The position numbers and the translations under genes were made by a program. Shown one piece after another: positions 1 through 12,579 of a stretch of 51,141 bases of DNA. The notes under the pieces are model-generated. The model searched no databases and had not been told where the DNA came from. It saw only the letters and a list, made by a program, of their open reading frames with translations. The stretch is taken from contig JABDFY010000016.1 in the NCBI GenBank assembly GCA_013286365.1, positions 1-51,141 of the forward strand, written 5' to 3'. Position 1 is the first letter of the stretch. Each line of letters starts with the position of its first letter. Source of the stretch: Alphaproteobacteria bacterium. Lineage in GTDB: Bacteria; Pseudomonadota; Alphaproteobacteria; UBA9219.

Positions 1-51
1 CGTCGCAATCAACGATCGATTACAACGCGCCAGCGTACGATGAGAAAGACC

Positions 52-618
52 TTATCCACAAATAAACACATGTTTATACGTTTCGGTAATTCTTAATGCT
101 TGTGTACAAATGGGCGGAAGAGGTTGAGATAGCTTGTGTGCTACAACTTTTAAAATCGCTTCGGTTGATATTCTCTCTTCCCCGCTTGTTCGACTGTCTT
201 CAATTTCGATTAAATCACCCATCAGATCTTCGGCTAGATCTTGAAGCTCGATGGAGAGTTCATAGCAAAACTTCTTATCTGAAAATTTTGCATGTGTTGC
301 CAACATTTTTTTGGCGGCAATAATATATGCGCTGACTATTTCTCCAGCGTGGTATGCTCTCTGCAAAGAAACCGGATTATTAGAGAGTTCCATTCCATTC
401 GGCTCGTAATAAATTGCCCTTGCGCCAAGCAGAAGATGCTCATGATACGCAAGTACGTCCTTCGCGTCATCATTGGCGCACTGGGTTTTAGGATTGATCA
501 CTTCTCCCCAAAGCATAGACCGGACAAGGTCAGCAGAAGCGTTGACAGCGTTGTATAACGCCAATGGTGAGGTAGCCCGCTCAGCAATTCTGGTTTTGAT
601 TAAATCGATATGCAGCAT
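52..618 (-). CDS. Hypothetical soluble protein, 188 aa
   Basis: I do not recognise this family. The predicted product is 188 residues, has no signal peptide or membrane segment, and is rich in Ala, Leu and Glu, so it is probably mostly helical and cytosolic. It is the only gene at the left edge and its stop codon lies just inside the window. It reads away from the rest of the cluster and is separated by about 165 bp from the KamA-like gene. The ATG at 616-618 has no strong purine-rich site upstream, so the start is the least certain part. Confidence 0.6.
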   Translation of the reverse strand: MLHIDLIKTRIAERATSPLALYNAVNASADLVRSMLWGEVINPKTQCANDDAKDVLAYHEHLLLGARAIYYEPNGMELSNNPVSLQRAYHAGEIVSAYIIAAKKMLATHAKFSDKKFCYELSIELQDLAEDLMGDLIEIEDSRTSGEERISTEAILKVVAHKLSQPLPPICTQALRITETYKHVFICG

Positions 619-703
619 ACAAAAGCCCCAATGACTTATTAAGTGGTGGCTTTGTTTCTAGTATGCGGACACTTACTAAGAAAATTTCATCTGCACAAAC
701 TGT

Positions 704-733
704 AAAAACCGCCAATCACACGACGTGACTGGC
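704..733 (-). terminator. Intrinsic terminator after the KamA-like gene
   Basis: Read on the minus strand, GCCAGTCAC (733-725) pairs with GTGATTGGC (719-711) around a 5-nt loop, with one mismatch, and is followed by GG and five T residues (708-704). It lies about 50 bp downstream of the KamA-like stop codon and fits a rho-independent terminator for the aminotransferase-KamA pair. Confidence 0.6.
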
Positions 734-783
734 AGCAGAAGAGAACAATTTAATGGTTAAAGTGAGGCAAACTGAGATTCAGC

Positions 784-2277
784 TTAAGCCGCTTTTGATC
801 TTTTCTCTTCAGCCTCACTGAGGGAACGCAACAGGGCTATCATAGCCTCATATTTTGCGGCGCCTTGTTTTCGACCGTCATAGATGATGCGGTCTTCATA
901 ATCCGAGATCCATAGCGCCTTCGGGTTACGCCGTGCAATAACGAGATCGCTTTGCGTATTTGCCGAAAACGGCGACCGGTGCATTTTCATGATCACCAAA
1001 CCTTGGCCCAACAGCGATTGAATGGGCAAAGCCGTTTCCTCGACCAGCGTTTCCAGACTTTCATCGGTAATGCCATCAGTAACAGCAACAACCTCGAGCT
1101 TACCCCACTCGGTTGACATGGCAAAACGCGAGCGCGCACCATCTGATAACCCTTTTTGCGCTTCGGTATGAAGTTGCCACGATTCTTCGACTGGAACGGC
1201 GAAAGCCTTGTGTCCTTCAATCTCGCGGCATTGAAAGATATATTTTGACTTGATTGTGTTACGCCGTAATTCCTGATGCAGGATATGCAGGGCTTCGGCC
1301 TTGTCGTTTACATGGCGAATGATGGGCGTTTGGTTTTCTAAACTAACGAAGCTCAACGCCGTCATTGTCTGGATTGCCTTCTTCACTGGATTAAGCAAGA
1401 CGCGGTAGCCATTTTCCATCTTGTAACTGCCATCAGCATTACGCTGCAGCAATTCGTCCGCGTGCGTAAAGTGCGTTACGATATTGATATGAATATGCGG
1501 ATAGCGCGCATGGAACCGATTAAACATAGCCGCTAAGTTTTCGTCAAAACGCATCGGTCGGAAGGCCATTTCCTTCGTGCCAATACGTACAACATGAGCA
1601 CCACCTTCGGCGGCCGCTGCCATATATTTATAGAGCTGTTTATTCGACAGCACCATGACGTCACCGCCCGACAACAAGACTTCAGTAATGGGAAATCGTT
1701 TTTCGCCGGTCTCGGGATCAACGCCCTTATTGGCCACAAGTGTACCATTATAGTTGCGCACGTAATCACGAAGCTCTTCCGGCTTGACGAGGCCTTTACC
1801 CGTTGAGCCATTGAAGAGATCAAGTCGGTAGCAATAGCGGCAATGCGCCGAACAAGCCAAAGCGGCATGTCCTAAGACAATTTCGTCGTACTTGTGGAGA
1901 ATTTTACCTTTTAGTTCTTCGGGGCTGTAGTGGATTTGATTGGAGGGATCTTTCTCACCACTCTTGTCAGCGGCTTCAGCAATAATCGGTACCACGAGAT
2001 GCTGGAGGGCCGCACTAGGTGGCATTGAGGACAGAATTTCATTGCCGTCGTTATCAGCAAGAGCTTCACCACGAATAAGCGCGTCATAATATGAATTAAT
2101 GCCAACAACCATGCGTTGATCGACGCCGCTGTCCCTCATGGCTTTGATTTCGGCCTCGTTGTAAAAATTCTGAAGAAACTTTACCACACCGTCGCGATCC
2201 ATCCGACCGCGAATTGGCTTAATCGCCGCTAATTCGGTTTCAGGGAGGTTTTCAGGTACTTCGATCGGCGTCGTCAT
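784..2277 (-). CDS. KamA family radical SAM protein (lysine 2,3-aminomutase-like)
   Basis: Predicted 497-residue radical SAM/PLP enzyme of the lysine 2,3-aminomutase superfamily, which moves an alpha-amino group to the beta carbon. The cluster-binding motif CSAHCRYC is visible (Cys142, Cys146, Cys149), followed by the SAM-binding LLSGGD segment (about 201-206). The usual PGGGGK PLP-lysine motif is absent; a MSTEWGKLEV segment with Lys393 is in the corresponding C-terminal region, as in divergent KamA-like proteins. The open frame extends 85 codons further upstream into the aminotransferase, but the ATG at 2277 has a GAGGA site and begins 34 bp after that gene's stop, so it is preferred. The substrate cannot be read from sequence; lysine, glutamate or another amino acid is possible. 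Confidence 0.85.
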   Translation of the reverse strand: MTTPIEVPENLPETELAAIKPIRGRMDRDGVVKFLQNFYNEAEIKAMRDSGVDQRMVVGINSYYDALIRGEALADNDGNEILSSMPPSAALQHLVVPIIAEAADKSGEKDPSNQIHYSPEELKGKILHKYDEIVLGHAALACSAHCRYCYRLDLFNGSTGKGLVKPEELRDYVRNYNGTLVANKGVDPETGEKRFPITEVLLSGGDVMVLSNKQLYKYMAAAAEGGAHVVRIGTKEMAFRPMRFDENLAAMFNRFHARYPHIHINIVTHFTHADELLQRNADGSYKMENGYRVLLNPVKKAIQTMTALSFVSLENQTPIIRHVNDKAEALHILHQELRRNTIKSKYIFQCREIEGHKAFAVPVEESWQLHTEAQKGLSDGARSRFAMSTEWGKLEVVAVTDGITDESLETLVEETALPIQSLLGQGLVIMKMHRSPFSANTQSDLVIARRNPKALWISDYEDRIIYDGRKQGAAKYEAMIALLRSLSEAEEKRSKAA

Positions 2278-2311
2278 AAGGTTCCTCGTCGGTTTAGATT
2301 TAAGAATATCT

Positions 2312-3625
2312 TTAGGCCGCTTTACTTTTCTTACCTGCAATCCCAGTAACCCAATCACAAATAAGTTCGGTGCCGCGGACATTGCCTTGTAAATTTTGGC
2401 GCAGGAAACTTTCATCAAGCGGCTTATTAAGGCCAATTTTTTCAGATGCCGCCAAAGCTTCGGCACCATCAAAATCAACATAAGCAAGGCGCGCCGTGAG
2501 ATAATCACTCTCCATACCAAATACGTCACCATAGAGAAGCGATACGCCGGTATCTCTCAGTAAATCTTCACATAATTTTTGTGAGTTAGTTATTCCCTTG
2601 CTGCGGAACTGATCGGCGAGCTGAGAGAAATCGACAAAGAGGTAAAATGCGCCTTCAGGACGATGTACTTTAATGCCCGCTTGATTAAGTTGATCGGCAA
2701 TCCAGTTGCCACAAAGCGCCAGAATGCGCCGTTGGTGAGCCAGGTAGTCTTTCGTGGTACTGTCCCAAATATACGCTTCGCAAGCACCATACTGAATGGG
2801 CGTGGAGGCGCAGGAATAAGTCTCAGACGCTATACTCAACATAGCTTCTTTGAACGGACCATCGAGCGTGTCCGGTAATAACGCGATACCGAGGCGCCAA
2901 CCACCGGCACCACACCATTTCGATAAACCTCCCGTGACAATCGTGCCTTCAGGATATTCAAGGGCCAATGATCGATGTTCACCTTTGTGATTAAGTAAGC
3001 CGTAGATTTCATCAGAAATCACAATAACATTGTGCTTACGAAATACCTCTGTCAGCGCCTTTTGTTCTGCTGCCGTGTAGCCCAAACCTTCAGGATTACC
3101 TGGGTGGTTGAGGATCAGTATGCTGGGCACATTCTTGTCCGCCTTCTTTGCCAAGGCACGTTCCATGGCGTCAGGCGTTACACGCCAGCGGCCGGCAAAT
3201 GATGTGGACACGGGAATGGCGCGGTGACCAAGGATCGCCGCCTGCGGCGCATAGGATACCCATGCCGGTGCTGGTATAAAAATATCAGCGTTGGCAAAAG
3301 CTTCCATGGCAGTAAATAACAAATTTTTAGATCCATCAGCCACCAAGATGCGCGAAGCCGGCACCTTGATACCTTCTGCGGCCAGATGAAAAGCTGCGAC
3401 TCGTTCACGCAAATCAGAAATTCCCTGAACAGGTGCGTAATATTTTTGGTGTGCATTTCTCTGTAGAGCTTGGATGGCTCGCTCAAGAGGCGGAAAAGGC
3501 GACTGACCAAAACCAAAGGCAGAAACAGGTTGTTGTTTGAGACGGCGCTCTTGGATTAACTCGTTGGCGACAAGCGTGCCCGACTTTTTAACCGGGCGGA
3601 GATATTTGGGATCAAAAATTGACAT
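2312..3625 (-). CDS. Class I/II PLP-dependent aminotransferase
   Basis: A 437-residue fold-type I aminotransferase of the aspartate/tyrosine aminotransferase superfamily. Visible landmarks are the NHPGNP segment (Asn177 for PLP), SDEIYG (Asp205 and Tyr208), the PLP-binding lysine in GGLSKW (Lys236) and the carboxylate-binding arginine in GGWRLG (Arg245). A short basic tail ends in KKSKAA, much as the KamA-like protein ends in KRSKAA. A GTG at 3631 is also possible, but the ATG at 3625 sits 9 nt after AGGGG. The next gene starts 34 bp downstream, so the two are probably co-transcribed, suggesting successive steps on one amino acid. Substrate specificity is not assigned. Confidence 0.9.
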   Translation of the reverse strand: MSIFDPKYLRPVKKSGTLVANELIQERRLKQQPVSAFGFGQSPFPPLERAIQALQRNAHQKYYAPVQGISDLRERVAAFHLAAEGIKVPASRILVADGSKNLLFTAMEAFANADIFIPAPAWVSYAPQAAILGHRAIPVSTSFAGRWRVTPDAMERALAKKADKNVPSILILNHPGNPEGLGYTAAEQKALTEVFRKHNVIVISDEIYGLLNHKGEHRSLALEYPEGTIVTGGLSKWCGAGGWRLGIALLPDTLDGPFKEAMLSIASETYSCASTPIQYGACEAYIWDSTTKDYLAHQRRILALCGNWIADQLNQAGIKVHRPEGAFYLFVDFSQLADQFRSKGITNSQKLCEDLLRDTGVSLLYGDVFGMESDYLTARLAYVDFDGAEALAASEKIGLNKPLDESFLRQNLQGNVRGTELICDWVTGIAGKKSKAA

Positions 3626-4103
3626 ACTCACGTTCCCCTAAGATTGCCAACTAGTAAGCACAAATTTTGACTTTATCACGGCAAACTTCACTCCAAAAAA
3701 ACAACCAGCTCGTGCGAGACCCCCTTATGGGGTGACTCGTTGTGCCATGTTTTAATATGTACTGTATGAAAGGTCGCTTTGAATTCTCTTCACGCAACCC
3801 GCTTCGTGCGGGTTTGAGTTTGTCGTCAAATTTGACAAGGCCAAACCGTGAAGTTCTCCCTTCCCTTCCTCATATTCTTACGCTGCGTGTTCTGCGACTA
3901 CGCTTGACGCGGATGTATATATAAAATGAGGTCAAATAACAATTATTTTCTTCTATACTATTATTGTGCGGTGCACATATTTGCACAGTCTAGACTTACG
4001 ATTCCTCTAAATTTTTGGATATTTGTCCTTTGAATTTACCTACTTAAACAAAAGTGACTTACGACAACGCAGGTGCGAGAAGGATTCTCAGAAAAAATTT
4101 ATA
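3626..4103. other. Intergenic region with two hairpins, no gene seen
   Basis: No convincing coding frame. Two inverted repeats stand out: CGAG-ACCCC with GGGGT-GA-CTCG at 3715-3739, and AACCCGC-TTCGT-GCGGGTT at 3796-3814. Neither is followed by a clean T run on the plus strand. Promoter elements for the aminotransferase should lie in the left part. A 60-codon frame from 3742 has no ribosome binding site and low-complexity content. A small RNA is possible but not supported. Confidence 0.4.
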
Positions 4104-5480
4104 TTACGTTCCCGTTTTGAATACTTGCGTGTGAGCAGACGCGTTTATGCCTATTTTATGTAACCAGGGATCCAAATCTTGTTTTGCGCGGTGTGTGTAC
4201 AATTTTTTACGCTCACGCCCTCCTCGTCCCTGTTCAATCAAGGGAAATAAGCCAAAATTTACATTCATTGGCTGAAACGTTTCGGCGTTCGCGTTCGAAG
4301 TAATATGAGCTAGTAATGCACCAAGCGCTGTCGAACGCGGTGGCGGAGTTTGTTCTTCTCTTTTGTGTTCGGCGCCAGCAAACAATCCTGCCAATAAACC
4401 GATGGCAGCGGACTCGATATAGCCCTCAACACCCGTGATTTGTCCTGCGAAGCGAATACTCGGTTTCAATTTAAGGCGAAGTTGCTCATCAAGAAGAAGT
4501 GGGCTGTTGATAAAAGTATTACGATGCAATCCACCAAGTCGCGCAAACTCGGCATTTTCTAATCCAGGTATTAAACGGAATACGCGTGCTTGCTCGCCAT
4601 ATTTTAGTTTAGTCTGAAAGCCAACCATATTGTAAAGTGTACCAAGTGCATTATCTTGTCGCAGCTGAACAACAGCATGAGCGCGTCTTTGTAAATGCGG
4701 ATCGGTCAGGCCAACAGGTTTCATGGGACCATAACGCAATGTGTCAAGACCACGTTCGGCCATAACCTCTATCGGTAAACAGCCTTCGAAATAGGGCGTG
4801 CTTTTTTCCCACTCTTTAAATTCAGTCTTAGGAGCTGCAATTAATTCGCGGATAAAGTTTTCATATTGTTCTTTGTCCATTGCACAATTGATGTAATCCG
4901 AACCTGTTCCACCGGGCCCGATCTTGTCGTACCGCGACTGCATCCACGCTTTCGACATATCGATGCTATCGCGATGCACGATGGGGGCTATGGCGTCGAA
5001 GAATGCCAACGCCTCCTGTCCGGTTAAAGCGCGAATGGCTTCTGCCAAAGGCGGTGATGTCAGGGGCCCTGTAGCAATAATGGTCTGTTCATAGACAGGT
5101 AATCCGATCAGTTCATCGCGTTCGATTGTTATTAATGGATGGCTCACAAGCGCCTTCGTGACAGCCGCTGAAAATCCATGACGATCAACGGCCAAAGCGC
5201 CGCCGGCCGGTACTTGGTTAGCGTCGGCCGCCCTCATAATGATAGAGCCACAACGACGCATCTCATCATGCAACAAACCAACAGCATTATACTCGCTATC
5301 GTCTGAACGAAATGAGTTGGAACAAACTAACTCAGCCAGATCTTCGGTTTGGTGAGCGTCAGTTCCTCGTTTGGGCCGCATTTCATGGACGACAACGGCT
5401 ACGCCAGCATTCGCCAACTGCCATGCAGCTTCACTACCCGCTAATCCGCCACCGATAACGTGAACGGCCTTGTTTGTCAC
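4104..5480 (-). CDS. trmFO: TrmFO, methylenetetrahydrofolate-dependent tRNA (uracil-5-)-methyltransferase
   Basis: Flavoprotein that makes 5-methyluridine at position 54 of the tRNA T-loop, using methylenetetrahydrofolate as carbon donor and FAD/NAD(P)H. The 458-residue length is normal. The N-terminal Rossmann motif [14 protein letters not shown] (about 10-23), the family segment [11 protein letters not shown] (about 50-60) and the conserved middle region [10 protein letters not shown] are all recognisable. Start ATG at 5480 overlaps the stop of the upstream cyclophilin gene by 4 bp (ATGA), so translation is probably coupled. TrmFO is the alternative to SAM-dependent TrmA and is common in alphaproteobacteria. 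Confidence 0.96.
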   Translation of the reverse strand: MTNKAVHVIGGGLAGSEAAWQLANAGVAVVVHEMRPKRGTDAHQTEDLAELVCSNSFRSDDSEYNAVGLLHDEMRRCGSIIMRAADANQVPAGGALAVDRHGFSAAVTKALVSHPLITIERDELIGLPVYEQTIIATGPLTSPPLAEAIRALTGQEALAFFDAIAPIVHRDSIDMSKAWMQSRYDKIGPGGTGSDYINCAMDKEQYENFIRELIAAPKTEFKEWEKSTPYFEGCLPIEVMAERGLDTLRYGPMKPVGLTDPHLQRRAHAVVQLRQDNALGTLYNMVGFQTKLKYGEQARVFRLIPGLENAEFARLGGLHRNTFINSPLLLDEQLRLKLKPSIRFAGQITGVEGYIESAAIGLLAGLFAGAEHKREEQTPPPRSTALGALLAHITSNANAETFQPMNVNFGLFPLIEQGRGGRERKKLYTHRAKQDLDPWLHKIGINASAHTQVFKTGT

Positions 5481-6052
5481 TTGTCTTTGACGTCGGCCGC
5501 AACTTGCAGACGAACGATCTTGGTCGGATCTGTCACGCGCCCATTGTCGAGTGCAGAGCCTGGCTTGATCTTGTCGACATACTCCATACCTGAGACGACC
5601 TGACCCCAGACAGTATATTTGCCATCAAGACTTTCTACGGTATCAAAACATATAAAAAACTGACTGTCGGCTGAATTGGGATCCGAAGCCCGAGCCATCG
5701 AAACCGTACCGCGGACGTGCGGGGCATTCGAAAACTCTGCCTGTAACCGCTTACCAGAACCGCCAGTACCGTCGCCGCGCGGATCACCGGTCTGGGCCAT
5801 AAAATCTGGGATCACACGGTGAAAAGTTAGCCCGTTATAGAAGCCCTGTCGTACCAGCTCTTTGATACGCGCCACATGATGCGGAGCAAGATCTGGGCGC
5901 ATCTGTATAACGACACGACCATCAGGCAAATCAAGATAAAGAGTATTTTCCGGATCAAGAACCGGCTTTTGGTTGGCGGCGGATACGCTCATTGGCAGAA
6001 CTCCCAGGACAAAAGCCAGGAACAAAATACTTAGGCGTCTAAACATGTTCAT
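5477..6052 (-). CDS. Periplasmic cyclophilin-type peptidyl-prolyl cis-trans isomerase
   Basis: 191-residue cyclophilin with an N-terminal signal peptide (about residues 1-25, ending SVSAA), so it acts in the periplasm on folding envelope proteins. Cyclophilin hallmarks are visible: [20 protein letters not shown] and, later, [17 protein letters not shown]. Both ATG codons at 6052 and 6046 are possible; the upstream purine site AAAGG fits the second with a longer spacer and the first with a short one. It is first in a two-gene unit with trmFO and diverges from the HAD gene, with a 67-bp shared promoter region. Confidence 0.93.
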   Translation of the reverse strand: MNMFRRLSILFLAFVLGVLPMSVSAANQKPVLDPENTLYLDLPDGRVVIQMRPDLAPHHVARIKELVRQGFYNGLTFHRVIPDFMAQTGDPRGDGTGGSGKRLQAEFSNAPHVRGTVSMARASDPNSADSQFFICFDTVESLDGKYTVWGQVVSGMEYVDKIKPGSALDNGRVTDPTKIVRLQVAADVKDK

Positions 6053-6119
6053 GGAACCTTTGGTTGTATGGTGGACATGGACTTAATATAGTCACCAGGA
6101 ACCAAAGGGGAATAGAAAA

Positions 6120-6659
6120 ATGCTAAGGCGGGGCTTACTGCTTGATAGGGATGGGGTTATCAACCTTGATAAGGATTTTGTCAGCAGCCGTGAACAATTC
6201 GAATTTCTGCCTAAACTTTTTCCTTTCCTGAGGCGGGCCCAAGATTTGGGCTTTCGCCTTGCTATCCTGACAAACCAATCCGGCGTAGCTCGCGGTCTTT
6301 ATACAACCAAAGATTACGATCAATTGACCGGTTGGCTGTTAGCTGCCTTAGCCAAAGAGGCTATTGTCATCGATCTTGTCTTAGCCTGCTTCGAATACAG
6401 CGAGGGCAAAGTTACCCAGTACCGCCGCGAGAGCTTTTGGCGAAAACCGAGCCCCGGTATGGTTTTAGAAGCCGCCCAACGCATGAGACTTGATTTACAG
6501 CAATCAGTTTTTTTAGGTGACAGTTTACGCGATATGCAAGCGGCGCAAGCCGCCGCCATAAAGACCCCTCTATGGCTGACAGAAAAACCTCATGATGTAC
6601 CGCGTGGCGTTAAAGTCGTGAAGAACTTTGATGAAGCGTTAAAAGTTATGCAGTCTTAA
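6120..6659 (+). CDS. HAD-IIIA family phosphatase, GmhB/histidinol-phosphatase-like
   Basis: 179-residue HAD hydrolase. The nucleophile loop is LLLDRDGVIN (motif I, two Asp), TNQSGVARG is motif II, KPSPGM is motif III and LGDSLRDM is motif IV. This arrangement is that of D,D-heptose 1,7-bisphosphate phosphatase (GmhB) and the HisB N-terminal domain. The cysteine-rich zinc loop typical of GmhB is not present (only one Cys before KPSPGM), so the substrate may differ. AGGGG lies 9 nt before the ATG. A weak promoter, TTGGTT-18-TAATAT, can be drawn at 6060-6089. Confidence 0.85.
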   Translation: MLRRGLLLDRDGVINLDKDFVSSREQFEFLPKLFPFLRRAQDLGFRLAILTNQSGVARGLYTTKDYDQLTGWLLAALAKEAIVIDLVLACFEYSEGKVTQYRRESFWRKPSPGMVLEAAQRMRLDLQQSVFLGDSLRDMQAAQAAAIKTPLWLTEKPHDVPRGVKVVKNFDEALKVMQS

Positions 6660-6683
6660 TAGATCTTAGAGCTGGCGGATCGT

Positions 6684-7130
6684 TTAGGGATTAAACACAT
6701 CACATTGTGAAGGCCTAACATACTTTTCGCCCAATTTTAGATCGCACCTATGAAAGCCTCCAGGCACAGATTTTCCCGCTATCACTCTACATGGCACCCA
6801 TCCGTTTTGTACCACCTCTTCATTACAGCGATGCCAAACATTCTCATTCTCTTGGGGATAATGTCGAAAGGACTCATAGATCATCGACGGCCCGTTTCGA
6901 TAAACAAACCTTGCACCTGTTTCAAAAAAAACCAACAAACTCTCATCAAAGACGAGGTCTTTTAATGCGTCTGCCTTGGGTGCAGCAGGCAACCACTCTG
7001 TGTCGGGCTGCACGGCTTGTTGCGCTTGCAGAGGTAAGCAAATAAAATTTGCGGCAGCCAAAAGCGCACACCCAATGACGGTCGCGCGTAATCGAGGAAA
7101 TTTTTTTCCAGCCAAATGATCGCTGTTCAT
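6684..7130 (-). CDS. Hypothetical secreted protein, 148 aa
   Basis: Unrecognised protein with a signal peptide (basic N terminus, hydrophobic stretch about 16-34, LQAQQA cleavage region). The mature part is about 110 residues with four cysteines in the second half (WHRCNEE, VPCRV, HRCDL, SQCDV), so one or two disulfides are likely in the periplasm. It is convergent with the HAD gene (24 bp apart). I see no motif that gives a function. Confidence 0.65.
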   Translation of the reverse strand: MNSDHLAGKKFPRLRATVIGCALLAAANFICLPLQAQQAVQPDTEWLPAAPKADALKDLVFDESLLVFFETGARFVYRNGPSMIYESFRHYPQENENVWHRCNEEVVQNGWVPCRVIAGKSVPGGFHRCDLKLGEKYVRPSQCDVFNP

Positions 7131-7760
7131 CTCGAAAATCTATAAATATCAAACGTTGTTTTCATATTTGTGCGATGAAGCTACAGCGACAAAAAGAAAC
7201 TAAAAAGGCAAAAACCAGCCTTTGAAAACAACAAAGAACCTTTTTCAGAAGCAGACTTTTTTCCTCTAGACAGTCCTCTAAAGAATCTGTAAATTCGCGA
7301 CATCGGTGGTCATAAACCTGATCCCCGGTAGCTATCTTATTGACACTACGTCATTTTTAGGCGCCAAGACTTAGCCTAGCGCGAAGCTTGGCCGCCTGAT
7401 TAATGCCGTTTTTTCTTTTGGATACAAGTGGTTAGCGTAAAAAACTAGCTATAAGACTTAAGTCGTTCTTGGACATTGTAAACTAGATGAGAAGGGATGC
7501 GCAGACGGCGATCCGCGGTGGAGGCTTTTGTCTTAAAGGTCAGAAGTGTCTTGGCCGGTGATATCAACGCCTCCTTTTAGCCTGAAAAGGTTAAGAGAAG
7601 GTTTTCGGTTTTGCCGTTTGGCATCCTTAAGTCGACAAGTTCGATACGCCCTTCTCGGTGCAAGCCGGGAAGGAATTGAGTATGTAAGAACCCTCGATAT
7701 TTAAGGTGTGCCGCTAAAAACGGTACAACTATGATGGTTTTCGCAAGAAAATCACAATTC
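7131..7760 (+). promoter_or_regulatory. rRNA operon promoter and leader region
   Basis: About 630 bp without a supported gene. It should carry the rRNA promoter. A TTGACA occurs at 7340-7345 without a well-spaced -10 box, and a TATAAG at 7450-7455 without a good -35, so I do not assign the start site. The boxA-like element at 7465-7482 is annotated separately. The last 280 bp before the 16S are leader RNA. A frame on the opposite strand over this stretch overlaps the 16S start and is rejected. Confidence 0.55.
7465..7482 (+). promoter_or_regulatory. boxA-like antitermination element in the rRNA leader
   Basis: The 18-nt sequence gttcttggacattgtaaa occurs here, about 280 nt before the 16S, and is repeated exactly in the 16S-23S spacer at 9722-9739. 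It resembles the alphaproteobacterial leader sequence related to boxA (CTCTTTGACATTGT) that recruits NusB/NusE for rRNA antitermination. Confidence 0.65.
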
Positions 7761-9254
<1,494 letters not shown>

Positions 9255-9452
9255 CCCAATGCTGGAGACCCCAGTGAAAGTTTGCGCAAGCTCGCTTTCA
9301 TTGCTTCACATCAGGACTTAGCTATAGATGTCTCGCTGATGAGACACAGCTGTTCAATCAGTTACGTTTTATCAGCTCGGTCGCCGTCGGCGCATCCCTT
9401 CTCCGGAAACCAGAACAATCGCCATTGTTTTTTGGCGGTCGTTATTGAGAGC

Positions 9453-9529
9453 GGGCTTGTAGCTCAGTTGGTTAGAGCGCGCGCTTGATAAGCGTGAGGT
9501 CGTAAGTTCAAATCTTACCAGGCCCACCA
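9453..9529 (+). tRNA. tRNA-Ile (GAT anticodon)
   Basis: 77-nt tRNA in the 16S-23S spacer. The acceptor GGGCTTG pairs with CAGGCCC, the anticodon loop is CTTGATAAG with GAT, the T-loop is GTTCAAATC, and CCA is encoded. This is the standard first spacer tRNA of bacterial rRNA operons. Confidence 0.98.
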
Positions 9530-9534
9530 ATCTG

Positions 9535-9613
<79 letters not shown>

Positions 9614-10018
9614 ATCTCAAGGACAATCTTTTGGTTGTAAACTTAGTGATTGTGTATGGAAGCGCCCTAAAAAAATGGTTTTCGGAAAAGGAAAGTAAAT
9701 TCCACGATGAAAATCGTGGATGTTCTTGGACATTGTAAAGATGGTTTGTGATGATCGATTAGTCTTGCCTCTAACCTCGGCAAGATTGATCGAAATGAAA
9801 ATGTTTTGTTTGCGTTGTGTCGTGGGGCCGCTGAGCTTTACGATACCTTAGACGCAAATAAGACGGTCAGAAGGAAGTCACGGTATTGCTGAGCCGTCCC
9901 GAAGATGGCAAAGCGAGAAGCATGTCAGCGCCGTGACACAGATAAGTATCATCCCCCCTGCTCTGCAGATGGATGATGGTACTTGGGATTTACCATCTCA
10001 AAGTCTGACTTCTGATAA
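9614..10018 (+). other. 16S-23S spacer, tRNA-Ala to 23S
   Basis: Spacer RNA with no gene. It holds a perfect 8-bp hairpin with a GAAA loop (9701-9720) directly followed by the second boxA-like copy (9722-9739), and then the 23S precursor leader. Probable RNase III processing stems flank the 23S but were not folded in detail. Confidence 0.6.
9701..9739 (+). promoter_or_regulatory. Hairpin plus boxA-like antitermination site in the spacer
   Basis: TCCACGAT-GAAA-ATCGTGGA forms a perfect 8-bp stem with a GNRA tetraloop. Two bases later comes the same 18-nt boxA-like sequence found in the operon leader. By analogy with rRNA antitermination, this would reload the Nus complex before the 23S. The hairpin is not present before the leader copy. 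Confidence 0.6.
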
Positions 10019-10619
10019 GGATCAAGCATGACAAGAGCATTTGGTGGATGCCTTGGCACTGAGAGGCGATGAAGGACGTAACACGCTGCGAAAAGTTCCG
10101 GGGAGTTGCGAGTAGACTTTGATCCGGAAATGTCCGAATGGGGAAACCCACACCGCAAGGTGTACTGACGACTGAATTCATAGGTCGGCAGAGCAAACCC
10201 GGGGAATTGAAACATCTCAGTACCCGGAGGAAAAGAAATCAACCGAGACTCCGCTAGTAGTGGCGAGCGAACGCGGACCAGGCCAGTAATTTGTTCAATC
10301 AAACCAGAACTGTCAGGAAAGTCAGACCACAGAGGGTGATAGTCCCGTACGGGTAGATGGTTGAATAAATTCTTGAGTAAGGCGGGACACGTGTAATCCT
10401 GTCTGAACATGGGGGGCCCACCCTCCAAGCCTAAGTACTCCTCAGTGACCGATAGTGAACAAGTACCGTAAGGGAAAGGTGAAAAGCACCCCAATGAGGG
10501 GAGTGAAATAGTACCTGAAACCGAATGCTTACAAGCAGTTCAAGGCCGCAAGGCTGAGAGCGTACCTTTTGTATAATGGGTCAGCGAGTTAACTTATGCA
10601 GCAAGCTTAAGCCGTTAGG

Positions 10620-10653
<34 letters not shown>

Positions 10654-11046
10654 AATAAGTTGCATGGGTTAGACCCGAAACCTGATGATCTAGCCATGGC
10701 CAGGCTGAAAGCAGGGTAACACCTGCTGAAGGGCCGAACCCACGTTTGTTGAAAAAAACGGGGATGAGCTGTGGCTAGGGGTGAAAGGCCAATCAAATCA
10801 GGAAATAGCTGGTTCTCCGCGAAATCTATTTAGGTAGAGCCTCGGATGATTACCTTGGGGGGTAGAGCACTGGATGGGCTAGGGGGGCGCGAGCCTTACC
10901 AACCCCAACCAAACTCCGAATACCCAAGAGTATAATCCGGGAGGCAGTCCATGGGTGCTAAGGTCCGTGGACGAGAGGGAAAGAGCCCAGACCGCCATCT
11001 AAGGTCCCCAAATCGTGACTAAGTTGGAAAGGATGTGGAAAGGCCA

Positions 11047-11110
<64 letters not shown>

Positions 11111-11775
11111 TAGACAAGCCGGTCCGCGCCGAAAATGTAACGGGGATTAAGTCACGTACCGAAGATGCGGATGCACAGCAATGTGCGTGGTAGCGGAGCG
11201 TTCCGTAAGCCTGCGAAGATCGATCCGGAAGGACGGTTGGAGGTATCGGAAGTGAGAATGCTGACATGAGTAGCGATAAAAAGTGTGAGAAACACTTTCG
11301 CCGTAAGTCCAAGGGTTCCTGCGCAAGGTTAATCCGCGCAGGGTGAGCCGGCTCCTAAGGCGAGGCCGAAAGGCGTAGTCGATGGAAATGCGGTTAATAT
11401 TCCGCAGCCTGTTGGTGGTGACGAAGTGCAAAGGATGTTTGAAGTTATCGGATTCCGATGGCGTCCAATGTGCTTCCAGGAAATAGCCCCAACGTTATAG
11501 GCCGTACCCTAAACCGACACAGGTGGACGAGTTGAGTATACTCAGGCGCTTGAGAGAATGGTGTTGAAGGAACTCGGCAAATTACCCTCGTAACTTCGGG
11601 AGAAGAGGGCCCCACTCGTACGCAAGTACGGATGGGGGGCACAGAAATGGGGGTGGCGACTGTTTAACAAAAACACAGGGCTCTGCGAAGTCTCACATGA
11701 CGACGTATAGGGTCTGACGCCTGCCCGGTGCTGGAAGGTTAAGGAGAGAGGTGCAAGCTTTGAACCGAAGCCCCA

Positions 11776-12579
<804 letters not shown>

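Noticed and set aside
52..60. DnaA boxes TTATCCACA here and at 42870-42878, as evidence of an origin
   Set aside because: They are single, far apart, and lack an AT-rich unwinding region or dnaA/gidA neighbours.
2278..2532. N-terminal extension of the KamA-like frame
   Set aside because: These 85 codons overlap the aminotransferase gene and are not protein-like; the ATG at 2277 has a ribosome binding site and the right spacing.
3742..3924. 60-codon plus-strand frame in the long intergenic region
   Set aside because: No binding site; the frame runs through a hairpin and has a Leu/Arg/Ser-rich chance composition.
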